Below are positions 23,378-30,673 of a stretch of DNA of 43,091 nt, piece after piece. Source of the DNA: a virus. How positions within the stretch are numbered: the first letter of the stretch is position 1; each line of letters begins with the position of its first letter. Under the pieces are notes generated by a model, which made no database searches, was not told where the DNA came from, and was given only the letters and a program-made list of their open reading frames with translations. The stretch spans positions 1-43,091 of IMG/VR virus record IMGVR_UViG_3300037189_005709. One strand, given 5' to 3'. Made by a program: the position numbers and the translations under genes.

Positions 23378-23520
23378 TGGCATCAGTAAAGTATTTCGAA
23401 TGTGAAAACTGTGAGAGCATAGGTAAAGTCACCATAAAGACTAACGATGTTACCGCAGAAGACATCGTATACTGTCCAGTATGTGGAGCCGATATCTATG
23501 AAGAAGATGAAGACGAATGA
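23377..23520 (+). CDS. 47-residue zinc-ribbon protein
   Basis: A short gene starting at ATG 23377, overlapping the nrdB stop (TAATG) and preceded by a strong GGAGGAG 7 nt upstream. ECENC (Cys9, Cys12) and YCPVCG (Cys33, Cys36) form a two-knuckle zinc ribbon; the tail is acidic (EEDEDE). Partner and function are unknown. Small ribbons like this often bind nucleic acid or proteins. Its stop codon overlaps the GIY-YIG gene's ATG (ATGA). Confidence 0.85.
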   Translation: MASVKYFECENCESIGKVTIKTNDVTAEDIVYCPVCGADIYEEDEDE

Positions 23521-23945
23521 CATGGACCTACAACAATGTGCCCGTTGAGACTATTGACGATAAATATGTTGGGTTTGTATATATCATTACTAACTGCGTT
23601 ACCAATAAAAAGTATATTGGTAAAAAACTCACTAAATTTTCTAAGACTGCTACAAGAACGGTTACTCTTAAGAGCGGTGTCAAGAAGAAAAAGAAGATCC
23701 GAAGTAAGATCGAATCGGACTGGAAGACCTACTGGTCTTCATCAAAGGAAGTTATCGATGATGTCAAAACACTCGGAGAAGATAAGTTCAAACGGGAAAT
23801 CCTGATGTTTTGTCTATCTAAGGGGACAGCCTCATACTTTGAGGCCAAGTTCCAGATGATTAATGAAGTGCTTGAACATCCTGACATGTGGTACAACGGT
23901 ATCGTAAACTGTCGGGTACATAGGAGTCATATTAAATATGAGTAA
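23517..23945 (+). CDS. GIY-YIG family putative endonuclease (SegE-like)
   Basis: 142 residues. GFVYIITNCVTNKKYIGKKL is the GIY-YIG core with VYI and YIG strands. The basic linker SGVKKKKKIRSKIESDWKTY is followed by WSSSKEV and by EAKFQMINEVLEH, where the Glu is a likely metal ligand. Phage SegE-like GIY-YIG proteins act as homing-type or repair nucleases. It has no separate DNA-binding domain, so it may be a minimal nuclease. It is locked into the nrdB-zinc ribbon operon by an ATGA overlap rather than sitting as a free-standing mobile insertion. Confidence 0.85.
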   Translation: MTWTYNNVPVETIDDKYVGFVYIITNCVTNKKYIGKKLTKFSKTATRTVTLKSGVKKKKKIRSKIESDWKTYWSSSKEVIDDVKTLGEDKFKREILMFCLSKGTASYFEAKFQMINEVLEHPDMWYNGIVNCRVHRSHIKYE

Positions 23946-24219
23946 GATTATAGGTTATGTGTTAGTAGTACTATCATTGTTATGTGTATACGGCGTTATA
24001 GTGGGTGTATGCAAGTTAAATGAATATGATAGTAAGATAGTATCATTAAACGTTCTATTAAACCAACAAGCACAAGTAACTCAAGGAGTATACGAAGAGT
24101 TGCAGATAGCTAACAGGCGCATAGATCAACAGAATAAAAAGATTAAAGATCAAGACGATAAGATCCGTATACAAGACGCTCTCATTGCAGAAGCGCGAAT
24201 AAGGAATAAGAAAAGATGA
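23938..24219 (+). CDS. Single-pass membrane coiled-coil protein
   Basis: 93 residues: one N-terminal membrane segment (about residues 4-26, GYVLVVLSLLCVYGVIVGV), then a continuous Gln/Asp/Lys-rich coiled coil to a basic end (EARIRNKKR). Orientation is probably N-in, with the coil in the periplasm. No enzymatic motif. The gene overlaps its neighbours on both sides by a few bases (ATGA with the next), tying it to the large membrane protein downstream. A role in lysis or envelope remodelling is possible but not shown. Confidence 0.75.
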   Translation: MSKIIGYVLVVLSLLCVYGVIVGVCKLNEYDSKIVSLNVLLNQQAQVTQGVYEELQIANRRIDQQNKKIKDQDDKIRIQDALIAEARIRNKKR

Positions 24220-25514
24220 ACGATAAAGTAATGACCAGTGTAATGTTTGTCTCAGCTATCTCGCTGAGTTGCATCGCTGCGTTCTATTCTATCGCAGGTT
24301 TGGTAGCAATCTTTGCTGCGGCAGCAATCCCTATCATGGTGATGGGATCTATCTTAGAAGTGTCTAAGTTAGTGGTAGCATCATGGCTATATAGAAACTG
24401 GAAGGAGGTTCCAAGACTATTCAAGATATATTTTACCTCAGCACTAATCATTCTTATGACGCTCACATCGATGGGCATATTTGGATTCTTATCTAAGGCA
24501 CACTTAGATCAAGCAGTCCCAACTGGAGATGTCTCATCAAAACTATCACTAATAGATGAGAAACTCAAGACAGAAAAGGAAACAATTAATGAAGCTCGTA
24601 AATCTCTTTCTCAACTGGATTCGCAAGTTGACCAAACCTTGTCACGTACAGCCGGAGCCACCGACGACAGTGGTGTCTCTAGATCAATATCGATCAGAAA
24701 AGGCCAATCCAAAGAACGCAAATCCCTCTACGCCACAATCGAAGCCTCGCAGACAAAGATCGCGAAGCTCAATGAAGAAAGGCAACCAGTGGCAAGTCAA
24801 CTCAGGAAAGTCGAAGCCGAAGTCGGGCCAATAAAATATATTGCAGCATTGATATATGGTGACAGTCTTGACCAAACTCTTTTAGAGAAGGCGGTCAGGA
24901 TTGTTATCCTCATGATCGTAGCAGTATTTGATCCTCTTGCAGTTCTTATGTTAGTCGCAGTTAACTGGTCTCTAAAAAAAAGAAAGCCTATTGAACCAAT
25001 AGTAGAAAAAGAAAATGATCCAGAAGTAGTTAAAGGTTATGCAGATGCTTTAGCTGGAAGGACACCAGACGGATGGGAACAAGTATGGCAACCAAAGAGT
25101 GAGAATCCGTGGGCAAATTGGGATGATACTCTTTTAGCTACAGAAGACTTTGATCCAAGACCCGAAGAACCCGCTCAGGTTGAATGGCCTAAGGATGATA
25201 TAAGAACTGATATAATCGGACAGAATGGTAATGACGGTGACCATTATGAAGAAGTAATACCAACACCGCCACCCCCTCCACCTGAAGAACCATCTTTAGG
25301 TATAAACATCAATGAATACAATAGTCCATCTAAAACTATTGAAGATGAGGTTGAAGAACTTAATCATAAGCCTTTGAATTCAATAGATAGATTAAATGAA
25401 AAGTATGATGCTGACCCTGTTGTACGTAAAGTTGATATGTTAAAAACAAGAGAACTAAGAGCCCAAGAATCTATAACAAATAGAGGTGTTGGGTTTGTAA
25501 AAAAAGATAAGTAG
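24216..25514 (+). CDS. Multi-pass membrane protein with periplasmic/cytosolic coiled coil
   Basis: 432 residues. Three hydrophobic segments lie in the first 95 residues (around VMFVSAISLSCIAAFYSIA, VAIFAAAAIPIMVMGSILEV and SALIILMTLTSMGIFGFL). A 100-residue coiled coil follows (SSKLSLIDEKLKTEKETINE onward), then another membrane segment (IVILMIVAVFDPLAVLMLVA). The tail is long, acidic and disordered, with a proline run PPPPPPEEP. I do not recognise an enzyme. The build resembles phage-encoded inner-membrane scaffold or exclusion proteins. It precedes the YvrJ-like and curli-like genes and may belong with them. The last 170 residues are predicted cytosolic. Confidence 0.75.
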   Translation: MNDKVMTSVMFVSAISLSCIAAFYSIAGLVAIFAAAAIPIMVMGSILEVSKLVVASWLYRNWKEVPRLFKIYFTSALIILMTLTSMGIFGFLSKAHLDQAVPTGDVSSKLSLIDEKLKTEKETINEARKSLSQLDSQVDQTLSRTAGATDDSGVSRSISIRKGQSKERKSLYATIEASQTKIAKLNEERQPVASQLRKVEAEVGPIKYIAALIYGDSLDQTLLEKAVRIVILMIVAVFDPLAVLMLVAVNWSLKKRKPIEPIVEKENDPEVVKGYADALAGRTPDGWEQVWQPKSENPWANWDDTLLATEDFDPRPEEPAQVEWPKDDIRTDIIGQNGNDGDHYEEVIPTPPPPPPEEPSLGININEYNSPSKTIEDEVEELNHKPLNSIDRLNEKYDADPVVRKVDMLKTRELRAQESITNRGVGFVKKDK

Positions 25515-25537
25515 TTCTCCTACCTAAGATCAATCCA

Positions 25538-25545
25538 TATAAATA
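25538..25545 (+). promoter_or_regulatory. TATAAATA late promoter motif before the curli-like region
   Basis: Exact octamer in the short gap after the membrane-protein gene. ATG 25551 starts 5 nt later, so a T4-type late start would be at or just inside the codon (leaderless) or serve genes further downstream. Confidence 0.5.
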
Positions 25546-25550
25546 GGTAT

Positions 25551-25829
25551 ATGGGAGATATACTAAAACTAGTTGCCGATTTAGGGTTTCCAATTGCTGC
25601 AGCTGGTGCGGCAGGTTACTTTGTGTTCCTTACAGTTAAGTTCATCCTCGATGGTGTTACTGGATCTGTAAAGGGCATGTCAAATATTATCAAAGCTTTG
25701 GATAGACGTGTAGCAGCCATGAACCATGATGTTATCCGTATTGATACAAAAGTAAGTCATGCATTAGGCATCCCACCTGATCTAGATAGGATTGCAAGAG
25801 CTGAGCAATCAGATGCAAGAAGAGATTAA
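25551..25829 (+). CDS. YvrJ-like small membrane protein, copy 1
   Basis: 92 residues. DLGFPIAAAGAAGYFVFLTVKFILDG is one membrane segment led by the GFPI motif typical of YvrJ-like phage proteins, followed by an amphipathic helix (IKALDRRVAAMNHDVIRIDTKV). The gene at 25978 encodes a paralogue with the same layout (KYGFPIIAAGGLGYFVYYIWKW). YvrJ-like proteins sit near holins and are suspected membrane or holin-associated factors. A weak AGGT lies just before the ATG. Its stop overlaps the next ATG (TAATG). Confidence 0.75.
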   Translation: MGDILKLVADLGFPIAAAGAAGYFVFLTVKFILDGVTGSVKGMSNIIKALDRRVAAMNHDVIRIDTKVSHALGIPPDLDRIARAEQSDARRD

Positions 25830-25978
25830 TGAGACTATTAATCATACTATTATTGATTAGTGGCATAGCATACGCTGAACAACCACGTAAGAAGAGAATA
25901 CATGTACCACCAAACTGTATGATTATTGGTGGACAACTAAGATGTTGGGTTATAGATCCACTACCAACGGAAGAATAA
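25829..25978 (+). CDS. 49-residue exported peptide
   Basis: ATG 25829 overlaps the stop of the YvrJ-like gene (TAATG), and the stop overlaps the ATG of the second YvrJ-like gene (TAATG), so it is tightly coupled. A signal peptide MRLLIILLLISGIAYA is followed by a 33-residue mature part, EQPRKKRIHVPPNCM to LRCWVIDPLPTEE, with a strongly basic start and two cysteines nine residues apart that could form a disulfide in the periplasm. No known family. Its place just ahead of CsgF/CsgG hints at a secretion-accessory role, but that is inference. Confidence 0.75.
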   Translation: MRLLIILLLISGIAYAEQPRKKRIHVPPNCMIIGGQLRCWVIDPLPTEE

Positions 25979-26262
25979 TGGAAGAGTTTGCAGATTTAGT
26001 TAATAAGTATGGGTTTCCCATTATAGCAGCAGGCGGATTAGGGTACTTCGTCTACTATATTTGGAAGTGGGTAACTGAGGAAATCGACCCTGTAATAGGT
26101 GAATCAAATAAGGTATTGATTGAACTGATCGATCGTGTTAGGATGTTAGATAACGATCTTATTAGACTTAATCAAAAAGTGAACGTCATTTTATCTCTAA
26201 GAGACAAGGAACAAGATGAAGTTCACAAGAAGCCTAATATTTTTACTGATAACGACAAGTAG
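25978..26262 (+). CDS. YvrJ-like small membrane protein, copy 2
   Basis: 94 residues from ATG 25978 (MEEFADLVNKYGFPIIAAGG); an upstream ATG at 25942 lies inside the exported-peptide gene and is less likely. One membrane segment (GFPIIAAGGLGYFVYYIWKWV) is followed by an amphipathic helix (ELIDRVRMLDNDLIRLNQKV) matching the layout of the copy at 25551. The tail is charged. Its 3' end overlaps the CsgF gene by 47 nt. The duplicated pair around a tiny exported protein suggests a three-gene membrane unit. Confidence 0.78.
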   Translation: MEEFADLVNKYGFPIIAAGGLGYFVYYIWKWVTEEIDPVIGESNKVLIELIDRVRMLDNDLIRLNQKVNVILSLRDKEQDEVHKKPNIFTDNDK

Positions 26263-26656
26263 CGCCCATGCGGAGCTTACGTATCAGTTTAAGTCTCCAT
26301 CCTTCAACGGGATAGGATATAGTTCTCACGTACAAACGATCGAGAACACAGAGAGCACGCGTAAGAAAGCAATAGAAGACGCGAAGCTACAAGCAGCAAA
26401 GGACGCGGCCGCCGCAGCTAAAAATACAAACCTAGCTAAGTTCCTTAACAACTTTGAGAGCAGAGTCTATGCTCAACTATCTACACAATTAATCAATAAC
26501 CTTTTTGGTGAGAATCCACAGAACAGTGGTACCGTTACCATTGAAGGTAACACCATAGTATATGTTAAGAATGCTGACTCTATATCATTAACGGTTACGG
26601 CTGCAGATGGCACTGTAACTCAAGTAGATATACCAATCGGAACATTAAAATTCTAA
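26216..26656 (+). CDS. csgF: CsgF-like curli assembly factor
   Basis: 146 residues, about the length of bacterial CsgF. The signal peptide MKFTRSLIFLLITTSSAHA is followed by a mature start ELTYQFKSPSFNGIGYSS, matching the CsgF N-terminus (E-L-x-Y-x-P-x-x-P-S-F) that inserts into the CsgG pore and forms its second constriction. The C-terminal part GTVTIEGNTIVYVKN and ITVTAADGTVTQVDIP-like strands are beta-rich. CsgF couples the secretion pore to the amyloid nucleator at the outer surface. RBS AAGGA at about 26206 supports ATG 26216 despite a 47-nt overlap with the upstream gene. csgG follows with a 1-nt overlap. Confidence 0.9.
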   Translation: MKFTRSLIFLLITTSSAHAELTYQFKSPSFNGIGYSSHVQTIENTESTRKKAIEDAKLQAAKDAAAAAKNTNLAKFLNNFESRVYAQLSTQLINNLFGENPQNSGTVTIEGNTIVYVKNADSISLTVTAADGTVTQVDIPIGTLKF

Positions 26657-27423
26657 TGAAAAAGTTACTGTTAGTTTTGTTATGTGTTTTCTTGACAGGA
26701 TGCGGACCGATCCCTATCAAGAAGGATGCAGAACTTATACCTGAAGTTAAGGTTAAGAAACACATCCCGCCACCAAAGGATGGTAAGATCGTAGTTGCAC
26801 TATATGGGTTTGGTGATAAGACTGGACAAAGAAAAGATTCAGGTAATATAGCTAAGTTCTCAACTGCTGTAACCCAAGGCGGCGAGACAGTATTAATCAA
26901 ATCATTACAAGAAGCTGGTGATGGTAAGTGGTTTAGGATCGTAGAACGTGTAGGTCTTGATAACCTACTTAAAGAAAGACAACTAATTCGATCTGCAAGA
27001 GAAGAGGCAAATGATCATAAAGGTCTTGGTCCTATACTCTATGCGGGCATGATGATTGAAGGTGGCATAGTTTCTTATGACACCAATATACGAACAGGTG
27101 GTATTGGAGTTCGATATCTCGGGATCGGTCCTGATCAACAGTATCAGGAAGACGTAGTGACTATCAGCATTCGTGCTATTAGTACACAAACGGGTGAAGT
27201 ATTATTAACAGTGAATACTCAGAAAACTATATTAAGCTATACGATAGGTGTTGCAGTATTTAAGTTCTTTGATAATGGCACTAAAAACTTTGAGTCTGAG
27301 ATTGGTATATCACAAACTGAAGCAAGTATCCACGCTATCAAGTCTGCTACAGATAGGGCAGTGGAAGAGTTAATTATTCAAGGTGAAAAACAAGGAATGT
27401 GGCAGTTTAAACAGGAGAAATAA
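26656..27423 (+). CDS. csgG: CsgG-like curli secretion pore lipoprotein
   Basis: 255 residues. The lipoprotein signal MKKLLLVLLCVFLTGC has Cys16 as acyl-anchor. The body follows E. coli CsgG: IVVALYGFGDKTGQRKDSG, NIAKFSTAVTQGGETVLI, WFRIVERVGLDNLLKERQLI, AGMMIEGGIVSYDTNIRTGG, GVRYLGIGPDQQYQEDVVTI, VNTQKTILSYTIGVAVFKFF. CsgG forms a nonameric outer-membrane channel for unfolded amyloid subunits. The channel-gating residues cannot be assigned by eye, but the membrane hairpin segments (SYDTNIRTGG and KTILSYTIG) are present. The gene sits between csgF and a curlin-repeat gene. A phage csgG is expected to act in the host outer membrane late in infection. Confidence 0.95.
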   Translation: MKKLLLVLLCVFLTGCGPIPIKKDAELIPEVKVKKHIPPPKDGKIVVALYGFGDKTGQRKDSGNIAKFSTAVTQGGETVLIKSLQEAGDGKWFRIVERVGLDNLLKERQLIRSAREEANDHKGLGPILYAGMMIEGGIVSYDTNIRTGGIGVRYLGIGPDQQYQEDVVTISIRAISTQTGEVLLTVNTQKTILSYTIGVAVFKFFDNGTKNFESEIGISQTEASIHAIKSATDRAVEELIIQGEKQGMWQFKQEK

Positions 27424-27425
27424 CA

Positions 27426-28121
27426 ATGAAAAGATCCACCACTCTCGTGATGGGTTTATTATTGGCAGGCAGTGCATTGGCAGACGGAGGCAACTCAGTC
27501 TATATAGATCAGACAAATGCTGATCAATCAGCTGTAACTATTACGCAAACTGGTTCTAACAACAACGTTGGAAGTGCAAACACTACAACAGGTGATCCAT
27601 TTGTAATTGATGGTAACAGTATGTTCTTGACTATTACACAAGATGGTATGAACAACAGCATCTTAGGTAATTTTATTGGTGGTAACTCAACAGCTACTAT
27701 TAGTCAAATTGGTAACAGCAACTCTACATTATTAAACTATGGTAACTTTGGTACAAGTTCTGGTTCATTGGGTATCACATTCAATGGTTCGAACAACAGT
27801 TCTATCTTAAACATCGGTACATTACGTAACTCAAGTAATTACATTTATAACTTAGACATAACTGGTGACACTAATACTGTTACAAGCACAGTTAACAGTG
27901 CTTATACCACTAATAACTTTAGTTTAGCCGGTGATCTAAATAAAGTGATTACTACACAAACTGGTTTTGGTACACTAGCTGGTGGTGGTCATAATATCAA
28001 TACTAATGTAATTGGCGATAATAATAATATCACTGTGAGTCAAGATGGCAACACAATTGCAAATAGCGCGGTTATCAACCTTACTGGTTCTAACTCTGCT
28101 ATTACTGTTACACAACACTAG
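27426..28121 (+). CDS. Curlin-repeat amyloid-like secreted protein
   Basis: 231 residues. Signal peptide MKRSTTLVMGLLLAGSALA, then an Asn/Ser/Thr/Gly-rich chain with degenerate curlin strands: SVYIDQTNADQSAVTITQTG, MFLTITQDGMNNS, TATISQIGNSNS, NITVSQDGNTIANS and a final SAITVTQH. The x-I-x-Q-x-G-x-x-N pattern is that of CsgA/CsgB, here with about eight to nine irregular repeats. It is the expected cargo of the CsgG/CsgF pore encoded just upstream (2 nt gap). Its last 77 nt also encode the signal peptide of the FecR-domain protein in another frame. Amyloid formation is inferred. Confidence 0.9.
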   Translation: MKRSTTLVMGLLLAGSALADGGNSVYIDQTNADQSAVTITQTGSNNNVGSANTTTGDPFVIDGNSMFLTITQDGMNNSILGNFIGGNSTATISQIGNSNSTLLNYGNFGTSSGSLGITFNGSNNSSILNIGTLRNSSNYIYNLDITGDTNTVTSTVNSAYTTNNFSLAGDLNKVITTQTGFGTLAGGGHNINTNVIGDNNNITVSQDGNTIANSAVINLTGSNSAITVTQH

Positions 28122-29112
28122 TCAAGCAGCAATTGGTTCAGTAACTGAGCAAAAAGGGAATGCATCCATCACGCACAATAAGGCGTCGGTGGATGCCAAA
28201 CCCAAATCCCCTATAGATTCAAATGATTTAGTACAGACCGGTGCAGGTGTGGTCGGTATTACTTTTGAAGACAACACACAGGTTCGTGTAACCGAGAATT
28301 CAAAACTACTCATAGATGACTTCGTCTATGATCCAAAAAATAAGGGTGCTGGTAAGCTAGCTCTTAAGGTAGCTATGGGCACAGTACGATATGCATCAGG
28401 TAATATCGCTCATGAGAACAATAAAAATGTGGCTATCAATACACCTACCGCAACTGTGGCTGTACGTGGTACTGCTTTTACTATGACGGTTGACGAGGTG
28501 GGAAAGTCACTCATCATCTTACTTCCCAACAAAGACGGATCAGTTGGCATGATCGATGTCATCACCGCAGTCGGTACAGTAACACTCAACCAAGCATTCC
28601 AAGCTACAACTACTTCATCCTCAGAAGTTAAACCATCCAAACCAGTAACATTGTTATTATCAGAGTCAGCTATCGATAACATGCTTATCGTTAAGCCTCC
28701 AAAAGAAGTGCTTAAGCAGATTACAGAAGAGATCAAAGATAAGTCTGGATCTTCATTGGATTTTAATGGGCTGGATACAAACCTATTAGATGCTAAAGTA
28801 TATAAAGATCCGTACAAAGACTTTGCAGAACTAGACATCAACTTTCTCGATGGAGAGAACCTAACTAATGCGTTTGATAACCAACTACTAACAGCATTCC
28901 AAACCGGATACAATGCATTGACTGGAACTTACATATTCGATAAGACATCTCACTATGTAGTTAATAGGCCAAAGAACAATCAAAATGCCACGATATTAAT
29001 AAATAAAGACACTGGATATCTAATAAATATTAATCAAGGCGGATCATCTACAACGGTGCAGTCAAAGGATAGCACTACGAATACTATAACGATTAATCAG
29101 AGGGGCAATTAA
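28045..29112 (+). CDS. Exported FecR-domain protein with curlin-like C-terminal tail
   Basis: 355 residues. A signal peptide (STLLVLTLLLLLHNTSQA, cleavage near residue 28) is encoded entirely within the end of the curlin gene. The FecR domain follows: GNASITHNKASVDAK, NDLVQTGAGVVGITFEDNTQ, LALKVAMGTVRYASG, NVAINTPTATVAVRGTAFTM. A helical/linker region leads to a tail with curlin-like strands (GYLININQGGSSTTVQ and NTITINQRGN). FecR domains sense or scaffold at the periplasmic side. The curlin tail suggests a CsgB-like nucleator or anchor for the amyloid. Bacterial genomes often pair FecR proteins with CHASE2 cyclases, and one is encoded at 30670. Confidence 0.88.
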   Translation: MATQLQIARLSTLLVLTLLLLLHNTSQAAIGSVTEQKGNASITHNKASVDAKPKSPIDSNDLVQTGAGVVGITFEDNTQVRVTENSKLLIDDFVYDPKNKGAGKLALKVAMGTVRYASGNIAHENNKNVAINTPTATVAVRGTAFTMTVDEVGKSLIILLPNKDGSVGMIDVITAVGTVTLNQAFQATTTSSSEVKPSKPVTLLLSESAIDNMLIVKPPKEVLKQITEEIKDKSGSSLDFNGLDTNLLDAKVYKDPYKDFAELDINFLDGENLTNAFDNQLLTAFQTGYNALTGTYIFDKTSHYVVNRPKNNQNATILINKDTGYLININQGGSSTTVQSKDSTTNTITINQRGN

Positions 29113-29113
29113 T

Positions 29114-29770
29114 ATGCAAAACATTTGGCGTGGAAGAGAACTTAAGATATACGATGAGCTTAAGTCTATACAACAAGCATTAAAGGATGAGTTCTTTGCA
29201 GCGCATCCAAACTATGAAGGTGAAGGTGGATACACCTATATCGGAAACCAATATCCAAGACCTGACAGTTGGGTAAACTATTGTGTTAAGTATGAGTTTG
29301 ATGGATCATCTGACGAGATTAAAGCTGCAGCTGTACTAGCAGGTCAAGCAGCCAAGATTAAATTCCCAACAGCTGCAGCTTTGGTAGAAAAGTATGGAGA
29401 TGATTGTAACTGTGCATCTTATGCCGTGTTTGATGCTAACTCTGTTATACGTAGACATTCAGGTATAGAAAACCGTGAAGCTAAGATGGTTCGTATACAC
29501 ATTCCACTATTAGTACCTGAAGGAGATATTGGGTTTGAAGTAGATAGTGAAGAGGTAACATGGGATGATATATTTGCTTTTGACAACCAAAAGCTACATA
29601 GCGCATGGAATAATACAAATGAGAAGCGTTTAATATTCATCATTGATGTATCTCGTACAGTATTAGATCTGCCACCAGGAACTCCATGGATAGGTAAAGA
29701 AGCTGAAGCTGCATATATTGAAACGCATGCATTTGACAAGAGCGAATTCCCAGCTATAGAGATTAATTAA
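29114..29770 (+). CDS. Aspartyl/asparaginyl beta-hydroxylase-like oxygenase
   Basis: 218 residues. SVIRRHSGIENREAKMVRIH, LLVPEGDIGFEV, DIFAFDNQKLHSAWNNTNEK and RLIFIIDVSR follow the Asp/Asn hydroxylase fold: first metal His in RRHSG, distal His in KLHSAWN, Arg after it for 2-oxoglutarate. Such enzymes hydroxylate Asp/Asn in protein domains or act on small molecules. Starting 1 nt after the FecR gene, it belongs to the curli-like operon and could modify its exported, Asn-rich products before secretion; this is inference. An early-type promoter follows its stop codon. Confidence 0.85.
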   Translation: MQNIWRGRELKIYDELKSIQQALKDEFFAAHPNYEGEGGYTYIGNQYPRPDSWVNYCVKYEFDGSSDEIKAAAVLAGQAAKIKFPTAAALVEKYGDDCNCASYAVFDANSVIRRHSGIENREAKMVRIHIPLLVPEGDIGFEVDSEEVTWDDIFAFDNQKLHSAWNNTNEKRLIFIIDVSRTVLDLPPGTPWIGKEAEAAYIETHAFDKSEFPAIEIN

Positions 29771-29771
29771 T

Positions 29772-29800
29772 TTTACTTTAATTGAATATTGGGATATAAT
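29772..29800 (+). promoter_or_regulatory. Early-type promoter overlapping a start codon
   Basis: TTTACTTTAAT, 17-bp spacer, TATAAT. The -10 overlaps ATG 29799 itself, so RNA started here would lack that codon. It may serve the genes at 30542-32682 or an alternative downstream start. Confidence 0.7.
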
Positions 29801-30545
29801 GAAAAAGTATAAGACCATTTGTATATCAGATACACACTTGGGGGCTGGTGAAGCTAAGGCTGATCTGCTTAATAATTTCCTTAAGCATAACGATTGTGAG
29901 AACCTATTCCTTATAGGTGACATCATTGATGGTTGGAAGATCCATCTAAACAAATGGAGATGGAAGCAAAGCCATACCAATGTTATACGTAAGATCTTAG
30001 GGTTTAGTAAACGCGGGACTAGGGTTGTTTATGTTACTGGAAACCATGATGAGTTCCTTAGACCATTCGTAAATTACTTCTCGCTTGGTAAGAACATAGT
30101 CTTATGTAACCAAGCTGAGTATACAGACTTGAATGGTCGTAGGTTCCTTATAACACATGGTGATATGTTTGATGGTATCACTCGTATGGCAAAGTGGATC
30201 TCTGTATTAGGTGATCATGCCTATGACTTTGTATTATGGGTAAACACTAAGTTTAACTATATAAGACATAGATTAGGATTTAGTTATTGGTCACTAAGCC
30301 GTTTCCTTAAACGAAACGTTAAGAAAGCTGTAGGCTTTGTGTTTAAGTTTGAAGAGACCATAACCGATTACTGTGAAAAGAAAGGTTATGATGGAGTTAT
30401 ATGTGGTCATATACATACTCCTGAGATCAAAGTAATACGTGATATTATCTATATGAATGACGGGGACTGGGTAGAATCATGCTCAGCATTGGTCGAGACT
30501 CACGAGGGTGAGTGGAAGATAATTTACTGGAACAAGATAAAATGA
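29799..30545 (+). CDS. LpxH-like calcineurin-fold metallophosphoesterase
   Basis: 248 residues, the length of bacterial LpxH (UDP-2,3-diacylglucosamine hydrolase). Metal motifs appear in order: ISDTHLG, GDIIDGW, VTGNHDEFLRP, LITHGDMFDG and ICGHIHTPE. YMNDGDWVESC lies near the end. The inserted basic helical region (LGFSYWSLSRFLKRNVKK) resembles the LpxH lipid-substrate cap. It could alter lipid A synthesis or act on another phosphodiester, so I call it LpxH-like rather than LpxH. It overlaps the basic-peptide gene by ATGA. Confidence 0.87.
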   Translation: MKKYKTICISDTHLGAGEAKADLLNNFLKHNDCENLFLIGDIIDGWKIHLNKWRWKQSHTNVIRKILGFSKRGTRVVYVTGNHDEFLRPFVNYFSLGKNIVLCNQAEYTDLNGRRFLITHGDMFDGITRMAKWISVLGDHAYDFVLWVNTKFNYIRHRLGFSYWSLSRFLKRNVKKAVGFVFKFEETITDYCEKKGYDGVICGHIHTPEIKVIRDIIYMNDGDWVESCSALVETHEGEWKIIYWNKIK

Positions 30546-30673
30546 AAGTTAAAAAATTAATTCGTAAGATGTATCTAGCATGCGTTAGACATCAAAAAAA
30601 GAAACAAAAGAAGCTTTGGCTTAAATCACTAAAGAAAAGTTTACAACATAAGAAGACACAAGTTATCCAATGA
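30542..30673 (+). CDS. 43-residue highly basic protein
   Basis: ATG 30542 overlaps the stop of the phosphoesterase gene (ATGA), and its own stop overlaps ATG 30670 of the cyclase gene (ATGA). About 40% of the residues are Lys/Arg/His: MKVKKLIRKMYLACVRHQ, then KKKQKKLWLKSLKKSL. It is amphipathic and basic, so it could bind nucleic acid or the inner membrane surface. No family is recognisable. The double ATGA coupling argues that it is real. Confidence 0.72.
   Translation: MKVKKLIRKMYLACVRHQKKKQKKLWLKSLKKSLQHKKTQVIQ

Noticed and set aside
23517-23945. GIY-YIG gene as a free-standing homing insertion
   Set aside because: It is locked by an ATGA overlap into the nrdB-zinc ribbon operon with no split target gene or flanking intron signals, so mobility is not supported.
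27426-28121. Curlin-repeat protein as a phage tail fibre or adhesin
   Set aside because: The signal peptide and the adjacent csgF/csgG argue for export by a curli-type pore; tail fibres do not carry signal peptides.
28410-28913. Long reverse-strand open frame opposite the FecR gene
   Set aside because: It is a shadow of a clear FecR-domain protein, has no family features, and every supported gene in the window is on the + strand.
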